64,000 nucleotides of DNA from Halomonas sp. M4R1S46 (GCF_025725685.1 NZ_CP107008.1:2852001-2916000); one strand, 5' to 3'. Positions 16,760 to 25,768 are shown, counted from the first letter of the stretch. The notes: generated by a model from the letters alone, not told the origin. Numbers and translations: made by a program.

Positions 16760-17758
16760 TCAGTGGCGCTCGCTGCCCGGCTCCCCGTGGCCTGTCGCCT
16801 CACCGGCCTCGGCGGCACTCTCCTGCTCGGCGAGCTTCTGCTGGAGACGCTGGGCGTCCGGGGCCCCGGCGGCGGCCTTGCGCCGCTGGCGATACAGGTC
16901 GCGCAGGCCGCTGAGCAGCATGGCGGCGACGATCAGCCCCCCGCCCACGAAGGCCAGCAGCGTCGGCACCTCACCGAGCCAGGCCCAGACCAGCAGGGTC
17001 CCGACCAGGGTCTCGAGCAGCATCACCAGGCTGACCTCGGCCCCGGGCAGGTAGCGTGGCCCGGTCTGGATCAGGAAGTAGGCGGCGGGCAGCAGCAGGC
17101 CCATCAGGGCGATGCGCTGCATGTCGTCGGCCGACGGCAGCTGCACCCCGCCCAGCGGGATGGCGGGCAAGAGCATCGCCAGGCAGCCCAGCGGCAGCAC
17201 CACCGTGGTGTCGACCCCGCGCTGGCGGTCGCCCTTCTGGACGCTGGCCACGGTGGTGTTGATGGCGATGGCGGCCGGCACGAACAGCGCCACCGCCAGG
17301 CCCAGCAGGCTCCCCTGCCCGACCTCCCCCGCCGCCATCAGGCTCGCCCCGGTCACGCAGATGCCGATCACCACCCAGGTCTGGCGACGTAGCCGCTGGC
17401 CGAAGCACAGCAGGCCGATCAGCCCGGCGACCAGCGGCGCCAGGTTCATCATCACCAGCACGTTGCCGGCGGAAGTCAGCCGGTTGCCGATGACGAAGGC
17501 CCAGGCACTGCCGGCAAAGGCCAGCGGACACCACCAGATGGCGGGCCCGCAGGCGCGCAGGGCCGCGGGCAGGGCGCGCCCGTAGCGCAGCGCGGCAATG
17601 GCGAGCAGCACCCCGCCCAGCAACAGGCCCCGCCAGAACATGAAGGTGGCGACGTCCACCTGGGTGTCCTTGACCAGCAGGGCATCCGGCGACAGCAGGA
17701 GCACCCCGGTCATGGTGATCAGGTAACCGCGCAACCGGAACGGCAAGCGCTTCCACAT
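16760..17758 (-). CDS. EamA/DMT-family transporter
   Basis: About 332 residues with ten predicted transmembrane helices in two five-helix halves, the EamA (drug/metabolite) arrangement; the second half has the typical ETLVGTLLVWAWLGEVPT motif. Members export amino acids, nucleotides or metabolites. The substrate cannot be read here. The cytoplasmic C-terminal tail of about 40 charged residues (RRKAAAGAPDAQRLQQKL...) is longer than usual. GGGGAGGGAG precedes the start at 17758, which I prefer over 17803. Confidence 0.8.
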   Translation of the reverse strand: MWKRLPFRLRGYLITMTGVLLLSPDALLVKDTQVDVATFMFWRGLLLGGVLLAIAALRYGRALPAALRACGPAIWWCPLAFAGSAWAFVIGNRLTSAGNVLVMMNLAPLVAGLIGLLCFGQRLRRQTWVVIGICVTGASLMAAGEVGQGSLLGLAVALFVPAAIAINTTVASVQKGDRQRGVDTTVVLPLGCLAMLLPAIPLGGVQLPSADDMQRIALMGLLLPAAYFLIQTGPRYLPGAEVSLVMLLETLVGTLLVWAWLGEVPTLLAFVGGGLIVAAMLLSGLRDLYRQRRKAAAGAPDAQRLQQKLAEQESAAEAGEATGHGEPGSERH

Positions 17759-17801
17759 GCGTGCTCCCTCCCCATGGGCAATGAAGGGTATCGGCGATCT
17801 C

Positions 17802-17842
17802 AACGACAGCAGGCCGGGGGAAGCCCCCGGCCTGCTGTCGTT
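17802..17842 (-). terminator. Perfect 19-bp hairpin after the DEAD-box helicase
   Basis: Arms 17802-17820 and 17824-17842 are perfectly complementary over 19 bp (starting AACGACAGCAGGCC) with a three-base loop. This is one of the strongest stems in the window, but only a short T pair follows on the minus strand. Confidence 0.6.
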
Positions 17843-17878
17843 ACGGGCATCGCCGGGGAAAGACCCCGGCGACGCGGC

Positions 17879-19597
17879 TCAGGCCCGCTCGCGGCGGGGC
17901 ACCGGGTCGTCGTCGCGGCGACGACGGGGAGCGCGATCGGGGGCACGGTCCTCGCTGATCTCCAGAGGACGACCGGCCACCCGGGCACGCGCCATCTTGG
18001 CCAGGATGCTGGACGGCAGGCTGTTCGGCAACTCGACGACGGAGAATGCATTGCGGATGTCGATCCGGCCGATGCGGTTACCCTCGATGCCGCCCTCGTT
18101 GGCCAGCGCGCCGACCAGCTGGCCGGGCTTGACGCCGTCCTTGTGGCCCACGGAGACGCGGTAGCGGGTCATGCCCTCGCTGGGGGCACGGTCGCGGGGA
18201 CCGCCCTCGCGACGCGGCGCCTTGCCGTCACGCGGGCTGCGCTCGTTGCGCTCGTTGCGCTCCTTGCGCGGCGCCTGGAGGCGGCCGATGGGCGCCTCGT
18301 CGGCCCGGGCCAGGGCGGCGAAGGCGCAGGCCAGCTCGACGGGGTCATGGCCTTCCTCGACCAGGCGCTCCACCAGGGCCCGCTGCTCGTCGGCGCCCTT
18401 GGTCAGGGAGGCGACCACCCGGTGGTGGAAGACCTGGTCGCGATGGGCGCGGATGGCGGCCTCGTCGGGCAGCGGCATCTCGCTCATCTTCTGGCCGGTG
18501 GCCTGCTCCAGCCAGCCGACCTTGCGGCTCTCGCGGTTGCCGGCGAAGGTGATCGCCACGCCGTCGCGGCCGGCTCGGCCGGTACGACCGATGCGGTGGG
18601 TATAGGCCTCGGAATCCTGCGGCAGATCATAGTTGATGACGTGGGTGATGCGCGGCACGTCCAGGCCACGGGCGGCCACGTCGGTGGCGATCAGCACGTC
18701 GACCTTGCCGCGCTTGAGGCGGGTGATGGTGCGCTCGCGCAGGCTCTGGTCCAGGTCGCCGGACAGGCTGGCCACGTTCACGCCGCGGGCGGAGAGCTGC
18801 TCCATCAGGGTGGTGCAGGCCGCGCGGGTCCGTACGAAGACGATGGCGCCGTCCACCGGCTCCACCTCGAGGATGCGCGCCAGGGCTTCCAGCTTGGCGC
18901 CCCCGTCGATGCGCACCCGGCGCTGCTCGATGTTCTCGCCGGTGGTGGTACGCGACTCGATGGCCACCTTGACCGGCTCCACCAGGTAGCGGTTGACGAT
19001 CCGCTCGATCTCGGTGGGCAGGGTGGCGGAGAAGAACACCCGCTGGGCGTCGGTCGGGGTGTCGGCCACCACGCGCTTGACGTCGTCGATGAAGCCCATG
19101 CGCAGCATCTCGTCGGCCTCGTCGAGCACCAGCGCGGACAGGCCGTCGAGCTTCAGGCTGCCGCGGTCCAGGTGGTCGATGACCCGGCCGGGGGTCCCGA
19201 CCACGACCTGGGCGCCACGCCGCAGGGCGCTGAGCTGCTCGCGGTATTCCTGGCCACCGCACAGGGTCGCCACTTCCAGCCCCTTGAGGTTCTGGCCGTA
19301 CTTGGAGAACGACACGGCCACCTGCTGGGCCAGCTCGCGGGTCGGGGCCAGCACCAGCACCTGGGGCACGCGGCGCGTGAGGTCGAGCCGCGAGAGCAGC
19401 GGCAGGGCGAAGGCAGCGGTCTTGCCGGTGCCGGTCTGGGCCTGGCCCAGCATGTCGCGGCCTTCCAGCAGGGCCGGAATGGTCTGTGCCTGGATCGGCG
19501 ACGGGGTCTCGTAGCCGAGGGTCTCGATGGCGGAGAGAACGTCAGGCAGCAGGGCCAGATCGCCGAAGCTCGGCGAGGCGACAGAAGTCGAGGTCAT
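17879..19597 (-). CDS. deaD: DEAD-box ATP-dependent RNA helicase
   Basis: 572 residues. Q-motif around 11-36, Walker A AQTGTGKT (53-60), PTRELA, GTPGR, DEAD (159-162), SAT (190-192) and HRIGRTGR are all present, followed by an RGG-poor, Arg/Lys-rich linker (RKERNERNERSPRDG) and a DbpA/CsdA-type RNA-binding fold (RYRVSVGHKDGVKPGQLVGALANEGG). It unwinds structured RNA in ribosome assembly and mRNA decay, typically at low temperature. A 640-base gap upstream would allow a long cold-regulated leader. Gene stands alone. Confidence 0.92.
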   Translation of the reverse strand: MTSTSVASPSFGDLALLPDVLSAIETLGYETPSPIQAQTIPALLEGRDMLGQAQTGTGKTAAFALPLLSRLDLTRRVPQVLVLAPTRELAQQVAVSFSKYGQNLKGLEVATLCGGQEYREQLSALRRGAQVVVGTPGRVIDHLDRGSLKLDGLSALVLDEADEMLRMGFIDDVKRVVADTPTDAQRVFFSATLPTEIERIVNRYLVEPVKVAIESRTTTGENIEQRRVRIDGGAKLEALARILEVEPVDGAIVFVRTRAACTTLMEQLSARGVNVASLSGDLDQSLRERTITRLKRGKVDVLIATDVAARGLDVPRITHVINYDLPQDSEAYTHRIGRTGRAGRDGVAITFAGNRESRKVGWLEQATGQKMSEMPLPDEAAIRAHRDQVFHHRVVASLTKGADEQRALVERLVEEGHDPVELACAFAALARADEAPIGRLQAPRKERNERNERSPRDGKAPRREGGPRDRAPSEGMTRYRVSVGHKDGVKPGQLVGALANEGGIEGNRIGRIDIRNAFSVVELPNSLPSSILAKMARARVAGRPLEISEDRAPDRAPRRRRDDDPVPRRERA

Positions 19598-19999
19598 GAA
19601 TCACACCTTGGTAGGCCGGCATGGCCGGCGAAAAACATCATTGGCGCCCCTGACGCGGTCAACACGGTCAGGCCCCTGCACGCGGCAAGGCAACTACATC
19701 GGAGTCGGGGACGCCGGTCGCACCTGGCATCCGGTTGACACCTGCTCGGCAGGCGAACCGTCGTGGCGACCGTCTGCGCCGAACTCGCCCGGGTGGCGAA
19801 TTCTCGTTGGCGCTCCATCTTCACAGTTCGAACGCGCGGGGCACGGGGCCCGGCGTTTTGCGATCATCGCGCTCACCTGGCGTGAGCGCGTCGCATCGTC
19901 ATGATGGTGGGGTCAGCACATGCGAGGAGCGCGCATGTTACCATCGTCGCGCCGAGCTGGCCAGCCTTTTCCATTTTCCCCGCTATCGCCATGGGGCGT
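19598..19999. other. Gene-free stretch upstream of deaD
   Basis: No convincing coding frame. It holds two inverted repeats: GCGCTCAC-N5-GTGAGCGC (19869-19889) and ACATGCG-N7-CGCATGT (19918-19938). They could be regulator sites for either flanking gene. Presumed promoters for deaD lie here, but no clear -35/-10 pair was found. Confidence 0.3.
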
Positions 20000-20198
20000 G
20001 ACGAGGGGCGCCGCGGACAGGTCGCAGAGGGGGTCCTACGCCATGGGTGAGGAGGATTCCTCCGAACGGGCTGGCCAGGGATGGCCAGCACCGGACCTGC
20101 AAGCGGAGCGGGACGCGAGAGCGCCGCAGGGCGTCGGTAGCGCCCACGGAGGGGTTCACAGCGCCCCCTCGTAGACCTGTCGACGGATCAGCCCCGAG
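20000..20198 (+). repeat. Dispersed repeat, long copy
   Basis: A 199-bp element that opens GACGAGGGGCGCCG and closes GTCGACGGATCAGCCCCGAG. Its two ends, GGACAGGTCG...AGGGGG and CCCCCTC...GACCTGTCG, are largely complementary, so it can fold into one long arm. A shorter copy without about 80 internal bases occurs at 45727-45844 in the same orientation. Confidence 0.75.
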
Positions 20199-20234
20199 CC
20201 CCTCTCAATCCAATCACATCTTCGAGGAGCCCAC

Positions 20235-20684
20235 ATGCCGAACCTCTGGGTCGACGCCGATGCCTGCCCGCGCATCGCCCGCGACATCATCGTGCGCGCC
20301 GCCGAGCGTACCGCCACCCCGACCACCTTCGTGGCCAACCACCAGGTCCCCCTGCCGCCCTCGAAGTGGGTCAAGGGGCTGGCGGTGAGCCACGGTTTCG
20401 ACGCCGCCGACGACGAGATCGTCGAGCGCCTCCAGCCAGGCGACCTGGTCGTCACCTCGGACCTGCCGCTGGCCATGGCCGCCATCGAGCGCGGCGCCAG
20501 CGTGATGACCAGCCGCGGCGAGGCGCTGAACGAGAGCAATATCCGCGCCCGGGTGCAGATGCGGGACTTCATGGAGACCCTGCGTGCCAGCGGCGAGCAC
20601 ACCGGCGGGCCCAAGGGCTACTCCGACGTGGACCGCCGTGAGTTCGCCAATGCCCTGGATCGCTGGCTGGCGAAGCAGAGGTAA
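20235..20684 (+). CDS. yaiI: YaiI/YqxD (DUF188) family protein
   Basis: 149 residues. It opens LWVDADACPRIARDIIVRAA and has VVTSDLPLAMAAIERGA and TGGPKGYSDVDRREFANALDRWL, the standard blocks of the UPF0178 family with a PIN-like fold. The acidic residues D7, D9 and the TSDLPLA aspartate suggest metal-dependent nuclease ancestry, but no activity is established. CGAGGAG precedes the ATG. It follows the long dispersed repeat immediately. Confidence 0.85.
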   Translation: MPNLWVDADACPRIARDIIVRAAERTATPTTFVANHQVPLPPSKWVKGLAVSHGFDAADDEIVERLQPGDLVVTSDLPLAMAAIERGASVMTSRGEALNESNIRARVQMRDFMETLRASGEHTGGPKGYSDVDRREFANALDRWLAKQR

Positions 20685-20708
20685 GGGAGAGAAGTAAGGA
20701 GTAAGGAG

Positions 20709-20763
20709 TATGGCGTATGGCGTATGGCGTATGGCGTATGGAGTAAGGGGTTAACCCCTTACT
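20709..20763. repeat. Heptanucleotide tandem repeat with terminator-like palindrome
   Basis: Four perfect TATGGCG units (20709-20736) plus a variant TATGGAG, followed at 20742-20763 by the perfect 22-bp palindrome AGTAAGGGGTT/AACCCCTTACT. The site lies between the convergent yaiI and glutathione-transferase genes, so repeat-number change would not alter a reading frame; the palindrome may serve as a two-way terminator. Confidence 0.7.
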
Positions 20764-20782
20764 CCTCACGCCTCGCCCCTCA

Positions 20783-21787
20783 TCACCCCTTCTCGCGAAT
20801 CCCCCGACCCGGCAGGCGTTCGCGGTCATGGGGGCGGTCGAGGTCGAGCTGCGGGCCGGCGGGCACGATGCGGGTCGGATTGATGGTGTCGTGGCTGTAG
20901 TAGTAGTGGCGCTTGATATGCTCGAAATCCACCGTCTCCCGGATGCCCGGCCACTGGTAGAGCTCGCGCAGGTAGTTCGACAGGTTCGGGTAGTCCTCGA
21001 TGCGCCGCAGGTTGCACTTGAAGTGGCCGTGATAGACGGCATCGAAGCGCACCAGGGTGGTGAACAGGCGGATATCCGCCTCGGTGAGCCACTCGCCGGC
21101 CAGGTAGCGCCACTCGGCCAGCCGGGTCTCCAGCCGGTCCAGGGCCGCGAACAACGCCGCGACGTGCTTCTCGTAGACGTCCTGCTCGGTGGCGAAGCCG
21201 GCCTTGTAGACCCCGTTGTTGACGTGGTCGTAGACATCGGCATTGACGGCATCGATGGTCTCGCGCAGATCCGCCGGATAGAAGTCGAGCCGGTTGCCGG
21301 TGAGCTCATCGAAGGCCCCGTTGAGCATGCGCACCAGATCCGCCGACTCGTTGTTGACGATCCGGCCGTCCCGCCTGTCCCACAGGGCCGGCACCGTGAC
21401 GCGGCCAGTGTAATGGGGATCGGTGAGGGTATAGAGCTCGCGATGGTAGTCGACGCCATTGAGCGGATCGCCGCTGGAGCCCTCGTCCTGGTGGTAGGTC
21501 CACCCCTGGTCGAGCATCAGCGGGCTGGTGTGCGACACGCCGATCAGCCCCGCGAGCCCCTTGAGGCGCCGCATGATCAGCGTGCGGTGGGCCCAGGGGC
21601 AGGCCAGGGACACGTAGAGGTGGTAGCGCCCCGCCTCGGCGGGCCGACCCGGCTGGCCATCCGGTCCCGGTGCCCCGTCGGCGGTGACCCAATCGCGCAG
21701 CTTCGCGGATTCGCGAACGAACTCCCCGCCGTGCTGCTTGGTGTCGTACCACTGGTCATGCCATTGTCCGTCGATCAAGAGCCCCAT
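20783..21787 (-). CDS. yqjG: Glutathionyl-hydroquinone reductase (omega-class GST-like)
   Basis: 334 residues of the Xi-class glutathione transferase family. C63 in LACPWAHR is the catalytic cysteine that reduces glutathionyl-hydroquinones with glutathione; LPFWDxxxxxIVNNES-like DRRDGRIVNNESADLVRML and the C-terminal YYYSHDTINPTRIVPAGP block are family signatures. ATG at 21787 follows GAGGAGG. A LysR regulator lies directly upstream on the same strand with pirin divergent to it, a common quinone/redox-stress arrangement. Confidence 0.88.
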   Translation of the reverse strand: MGLLIDGQWHDQWYDTKQHGGEFVRESAKLRDWVTADGAPGPDGQPGRPAEAGRYHLYVSLACPWAHRTLIMRRLKGLAGLIGVSHTSPLMLDQGWTYHQDEGSSGDPLNGVDYHRELYTLTDPHYTGRVTVPALWDRRDGRIVNNESADLVRMLNGAFDELTGNRLDFYPADLRETIDAVNADVYDHVNNGVYKAGFATEQDVYEKHVAALFAALDRLETRLAEWRYLAGEWLTEADIRLFTTLVRFDAVYHGHFKCNLRRIEDYPNLSNYLRELYQWPGIRETVDFEHIKRHYYYSHDTINPTRIVPAGPQLDLDRPHDRERLPGRGIREKG

Positions 21788-21868
21788 CTCGGCCTCCTCG
21801 CTACTGGTAAGGGTTACCTCCAGCGTAAGCCAATAAAATCGAAGCTCAAGCGCACAATTTGCCGACAA

Positions 21869-22783
21869 TCATTCGATCTTTTCGAACCGACTCGGAGGCG
21901 CGCAGGCCGTGACGGCTTCCTGCAGATGCCCGGCCATGGCTCGGGTGGCCGGCCCGGCACGGTCCTGGTCGCGATGGATCAGCTGGATCGGCACCTCGCG
22001 CACGCCGCCGGCCGCCAGCGGCAGCGGCTTCAGGCGCCCGGCCTGCAGGGCGTCGAGGATGCGGGTCTCGGGCACCCAGGCGAAGCCGAGGTTGCGCTCG
22101 AGCATGTCGATGGAGGTGTCGAGATGGCTCACTGTCCAGCGCTGCTCGGCCTTCAGCCAGCCGGCATCCAGCGACTGGCGCTGGGCGGAATCGCGCACCA
22201 CCAACTGGCGGTACTGCTCCAGGTCACGCAGGTCCAGCACCCGCCCCAGGCGATGCAGCGGATGGTCGGGGTGGGCGACGGCGATGAAGCCGACCGTCAC
22301 CAGTGGCTCACCCAGGAAGCCGCGGGCGGCCAGGCCCGAGACCAGCAGGTCGGCCTGGCCGTCCTGGAGCATCTCGACGCCGCCGTTGAGCACCGTCTCG
22401 TGGAGCTGTACGCGCACATGGGGATAGGTCGCGGAGAACGACTCGAGGGCCCGGGCCAGGGCGTCCGGGGGAAAGATCTGGTCGATGGCCAGCACGATCT
22501 CCGCCTCCAGCCCTTCGGCCAGCCGCGTGGCCACATCCTCCAGGGAGTCGGCGTTCTCGATCAGCTGGCGCGCCCGGCGCAGCAGCATCTCGCCGGCCTC
22601 GGTCAGCCGCACCTGGCGCCCCACCGGCTCCAGCACCGCCACGCCGAGCTGCTCCTCGAGCTTGTGCACCGCATGGTTGAGGGTCGAGGGGCTCTTGTGG
22701 ATGGCCTCGGCGGCGCGGGCGAAGCCGCCATGGTCCACCACCGCGGCGAGCATCTGCCACTGGGCAAGGGTGACGCGGGACAT
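21869..22783 (-). CDS. LysR-family transcriptional regulator
   Basis: 304 residues: N-terminal winged helix (VTLAQWQMLAAVVDHGGFARAAEAIHKSPSTLNHAVHKLEEQLG) and a periplasmic-binding-like effector domain after residue 90. It sits between the glutathionyl-hydroquinone reductase (same strand) and divergent pirin, so it probably controls one or both. The 99-base gap to pirin contains repeated TTCGAA-type half sites. I start at 22783, where the domain begins; the ATG at 22879 would overlap the intergenic region. Confidence 0.85.
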   Translation of the reverse strand: MSRVTLAQWQMLAAVVDHGGFARAAEAIHKSPSTLNHAVHKLEEQLGVAVLEPVGRQVRLTEAGEMLLRRARQLIENADSLEDVATRLAEGLEAEIVLAIDQIFPPDALARALESFSATYPHVRVQLHETVLNGGVEMLQDGQADLLVSGLAARGFLGEPLVTVGFIAVAHPDHPLHRLGRVLDLRDLEQYRQLVVRDSAQRQSLDAGWLKAEQRWTVSHLDTSIDMLERNLGFAWVPETRILDALQAGRLKPLPLAAGGVREVPIQLIHRDQDRAGPATRAMAGHLQEAVTACAPPSRFEKIE

Positions 22784-22882
22784 TTTCGAATTCCTCGAAC
22801 AGATTGCGCGAAATGATGCGCTTAATCTTCGAAAAAATCGGCCTAGAATGCCAGTCATCGATCCCCTGACAGGAGACAAGCC
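22784..22882. promoter_or_regulatory. Divergent LysR/pirin control region with TTCGAA motifs
   Basis: TTTTCGAATTCCTCGAA near 22784-22800 and CTTCGAAAAA near 22830-22840 give several TTCGAA/TCGAA half sites in under 60 bases, suitable for a LysR tetramer. They lie between divergent starts. Confidence 0.4.
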
Positions 22883-23734
22883 ATGCCGGCCAGCGCCACG
22901 ACCCGCCGCATCGCGCGGCGGCTAAGCAGCCAACCCAGCCAGGACGGCGACGGCGTCGCGATCCGCCGCCTCCACGACTTCGGCGGCGGGCTGGATCCCT
23001 TCCTGATGCTCGACGAGCTGGAAGCCGCCGCCGATGACGACGACATCGGCGGGTTTCCCCCGCACCCGCATCGCGGCATCCAGACCCTCACCTACGCCCT
23101 GCGAGGCGGCCTGCGCCACGAGGACCACCTGGGACACCACAGCAGCATCGGCGCCGGCGATGCCCAGTGGATGCACACCGGACGCGGTATCATCCACGGC
23201 GAGACGCCCTTCACCGACGAGCGGGGCCTGCATGCCTTCCAGTTGTGGCTCAACCTGGCGGCCCGGGACAAGCTGTCCACGCCCACCTATCGCGATGTCC
23301 GCGCCGCCGAGATGGCGCATCTCGCCAGGCCCGGCGCCGAGCTCATCGCCCTGGGCGGCGACTGGCGGCTCGCCGACGGCGAGACGACACGCGGCCCCCT
23401 CGAGGCCCTGGCGGGCCGGGGGGCGGTGGCTCACCTGCGCCTCGCGGCCGGCGGCGGCCTCGAGCTGGAGAACGCCGCGACCACCCTGCTGGTGTTCGTC
23501 TTCGACGGCCGCCTGGCGGTGGCCGACGAGGCCGTCTCGCGCGGCGAGCTGGTGCGCCTCGGCCCCGGCGAGCGGCTGTCCCTCGCCAGCGATAGCGGAG
23601 CCGAGGCCCTGCTGCTCGCCGGTGAGCCCCATGGGGAGCCGATCGCCCACTACGGCCCCTTCGTGATGAACCATCGCCATGAGCTCGAACAGGCCATGCA
23701 CGACTATCGCGATGGCACCTTCACCGCCTCCTGA
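22883..23734 (+). CDS. Pirin family protein (candidate quercetin 2,3-dioxygenase)
   Basis: 283 residues, bicupin. The metal ligands of pirins are conserved: H61 and H63 (PPHPHRG), H105 and E107 (GIIHGE), with QWMHTGRG between them. Some bacterial pirins oxidise quercetin and others act as regulators, so substrate is open. Its position divergent to LysR and next to a hydroquinone reductase suggests aromatic or quinone stress. Confidence 0.85.
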   Translation: MPASATTRRIARRLSSQPSQDGDGVAIRRLHDFGGGLDPFLMLDELEAAADDDDIGGFPPHPHRGIQTLTYALRGGLRHEDHLGHHSSIGAGDAQWMHTGRGIIHGETPFTDERGLHAFQLWLNLAARDKLSTPTYRDVRAAEMAHLARPGAELIALGGDWRLADGETTRGPLEALAGRGAVAHLRLAAGGGLELENAATTLLVFVFDGRLAVADEAVSRGELVRLGPGERLSLASDSGAEALLLAGEPHGEPIAHYGPFVMNHRHELEQAMHDYRDGTFTAS

Positions 23735-23951
23735 CGTCGTACCCCGGGGGTTGCCAAGCCGGCGCGAGTCGTGTCATCGTCGGTCTTAGTAAACAGTGTT
23801 CGCTATCGAACCGCCGGCCCCTCACTGCCTGAGGCAAGGGGCTCGGCGGATTACTGTATGGGTGTACAGACTAGGCACTCTAACCATCATAGGTTATCGT
23901 TCTATTGCCTTTTTCTATGTTCTATACACCTTTTTTATTACGGCCAATCAC

Positions 23952-25649
23952 ATGATGCGAATCCTCCATTCGCTGCCCCGCACGCACAAGTTACTGTTGT
24001 TACCCGTTGCCACCATGGTCACTGTGCTGGGCGCCCACAAGATTCTCACCTCGGTCGAGGATGCCCGGCATGACCGGCACCCCCTAGACACCGTCCTGGT
24101 TCCCCTCGACGCCAATGCCTCCCCGGGCGTGCCCTCGCTGTCTCTCGATCGCGAACCGGTCGCCAAGGCCATCCAGGTGGCTTCCCGGGCCATGGATGCC
24201 ACCCGCGAACCCGTGCCCCTGTCGCAGTTGACCGCCTCCGAGATCGTCGACCTCGACTTCATCGAGACGGCCCGGGCCAGGCCGGCGCTTGCCGCGGGCG
24301 ACGACGCGCAGCGCGAGGCCACGGACACCGCCTCCTCGGGCCTGGACGAGGGCGCCCGCCACATGGCCATCGTGCTCGGCACCGTGGCCAGCGGCATGCT
24401 TGCATCCAACGAGCGCCTGGTGGCCGACGCCACCTCCTACGAGGAGGTCTCCGAGGACGAGCTCGAGCTGTTCGACGAGGGCCCGATCCTCTTCGAGGAA
24501 GAGATCGCCGCCAACGAGCCCTATGTCCCCGAATGGCAAACCTACACTGTCCAGCAAGGCGATACCTTCGCGATCATGGCCCAGGAGCACCTGGGCATGG
24601 GCTACAGCGAGGTCATGACCCTGCTGGAGGCGATGCCCGAGCCGCGCCTGCTGACCCACTGGCGGGTCGGCAGCCACTTCGAGTACCAGCTCGACGCCGA
24701 GGGCGAGCTGCTCGCCCTGCGCCTGATGGAGAACGCCCGGGACGGCTACCTGGTCGAGCGTGGCGAGCAAGGCGTCGACGTGGCGACCATCGAGCGCGCC
24801 GGCGAGGCCACCCAGCGGCTCTATGCCGGGACGGTCAGCGGCAGCTTCGCCCGCTCGGCACAGGCCACGGGCCTGACCAGCGCCGAGGTGGTCGAGCTCG
24901 CCCGGGTACTCGAAAAGAAACTGGACTTCCGCCGCGACACCCGTCGCGGCGATCGTTTTCAGGTGCTGGTGGAATCCGACATCATCGACGGCGAGAGCCT
25001 CGACCCGCGGGTGCTGGCGGTCAACTACGACGGCGCGCGCATGGATCTGACCCTGGTGCGCAACCGCGAGGACAACCGCTTCTACACCCCGGATGGCGCC
25101 AGTCTCGACCCGGCCTTCGACCGGCGGCCCTTCGCTGGCCACTACCGCCTGAGCTCGCCATTCAACCCGCGTCGCCACCACCCGGTGACCGGGCGCATCA
25201 GCCCCCACAAGGGCACCGACTTCGCCATGCCGAGTGGCACGCCGGTCAATGCGCCCGCCGACGGCCGCGTGGAGAAGGTCGGCAATCATCCGGCGGCCGG
25301 CCGTTACATCGTCGTCCGGCATGACAACGGCTACAAGACCCGCTACCTGCACCTGTCGCGGCCGCTGGTCAGTCGCGGCGACCGGGTGACCCGCGGCGAG
25401 CGCATCGCCCTGTCCGGCAACACCGGCCGCAGCACCGGCCCCCACCTGCATTACGAGGTGCTGGTCAACAACCGCCAGGTGGACGCCATGAAGGTCGAAC
25501 TGCCGGAGAGCCAGAGCCTCAGCGGCGATGCCCTGGTGGCCTTCCAGCGCCAGGCCGAGCCGGTGCTGGCGGCACTGCAGAGCGGCGAAACCGGCACCAC
25601 GGTGGCCAGCACGGAAGCCGAGATCAGCGAGTCCGACGACGAGAGCTGA
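23952..25649 (+). CDS. M23-family murein endopeptidase (MepM/YebA-like)
   Basis: 565 residues: anchor helix (about 12-29), an OapA/LysM-like segment at about 196-245 (YTVQQGDTFAIMAQEHLGMGYSEV), and a C-terminal M23 peptidase with H419 and D423 (HKGTDFAMP), H467 and H498/H500 (GPHLHYEV). It cuts peptide cross-links to allow wall expansion, acting from the inner membrane in the periplasm. The AT-rich stretch 23880-23950 upstream stands out from its surroundings and probably carries the promoter. A second ATG one codon on is equally possible. Confidence 0.88.
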   Translation: MMRILHSLPRTHKLLLLPVATMVTVLGAHKILTSVEDARHDRHPLDTVLVPLDANASPGVPSLSLDREPVAKAIQVASRAMDATREPVPLSQLTASEIVDLDFIETARARPALAAGDDAQREATDTASSGLDEGARHMAIVLGTVASGMLASNERLVADATSYEEVSEDELELFDEGPILFEEEIAANEPYVPEWQTYTVQQGDTFAIMAQEHLGMGYSEVMTLLEAMPEPRLLTHWRVGSHFEYQLDAEGELLALRLMENARDGYLVERGEQGVDVATIERAGEATQRLYAGTVSGSFARSAQATGLTSAEVVELARVLEKKLDFRRDTRRGDRFQVLVESDIIDGESLDPRVLAVNYDGARMDLTLVRNREDNRFYTPDGASLDPAFDRRPFAGHYRLSSPFNPRRHHPVTGRISPHKGTDFAMPSGTPVNAPADGRVEKVGNHPAAGRYIVVRHDNGYKTRYLHLSRPLVSRGDRVTRGERIALSGNTGRSTGPHLHYEVLVNNRQVDAMKVELPESQSLSGDALVAFQRQAEPVLAALQSGETGTTVASTEAEISESDDES

Positions 25650-25667
25650 GCCCGCTCCGGCCCTCAT

Positions 25668-25697
25668 GACGACGCCCCGCCCGTGCGGGGCGTCGTC
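25668..25697 (+). terminator. Terminator hairpin after the M23 peptidase gene
   Basis: Perfect 13-bp arms GACGACGCCCCGC and GCGGGGCGTCGTC with a four-base loop, 18 bases after the stop. No long U-run follows. Confidence 0.6.
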
Positions 25698-25714
25698 GTC
25701 CGAGCCCCCGCCGG

Positions 25715-25768
25715 TCAGCCAGCCGACTCGCAACGACCCTCGAACATCGGGTAGGGGGTCATCTTCAT
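25715..25768 (-). pseudogene. 17-codon remnant of a PhnB/VOC-family gene
   Basis: On the minus strand GGGAGG and ATG are followed by MKMTPYPMFEGRCESAG and a stop. PhnB-like VOC proteins start M-x-(L/M)-x-P-Y-x-x-F-x-G-x-C-E-x-A, so a complete start survives with its ribosome site while the remaining 130 or so codons are gone. The cut is adjacent to the M23 gene's terminator. Confidence 0.45.

Noticed and set aside
17774..19738. A 654-codon plus-strand frame opposite deaD
   Set aside because: Antisense shadow; DEAD-box motifs on the minus strand are complete.
20709..20743. CRISPR-like or phase-variable coding repeat
   Set aside because: Seven-base units without spacers and outside any gene, so no frame switching.
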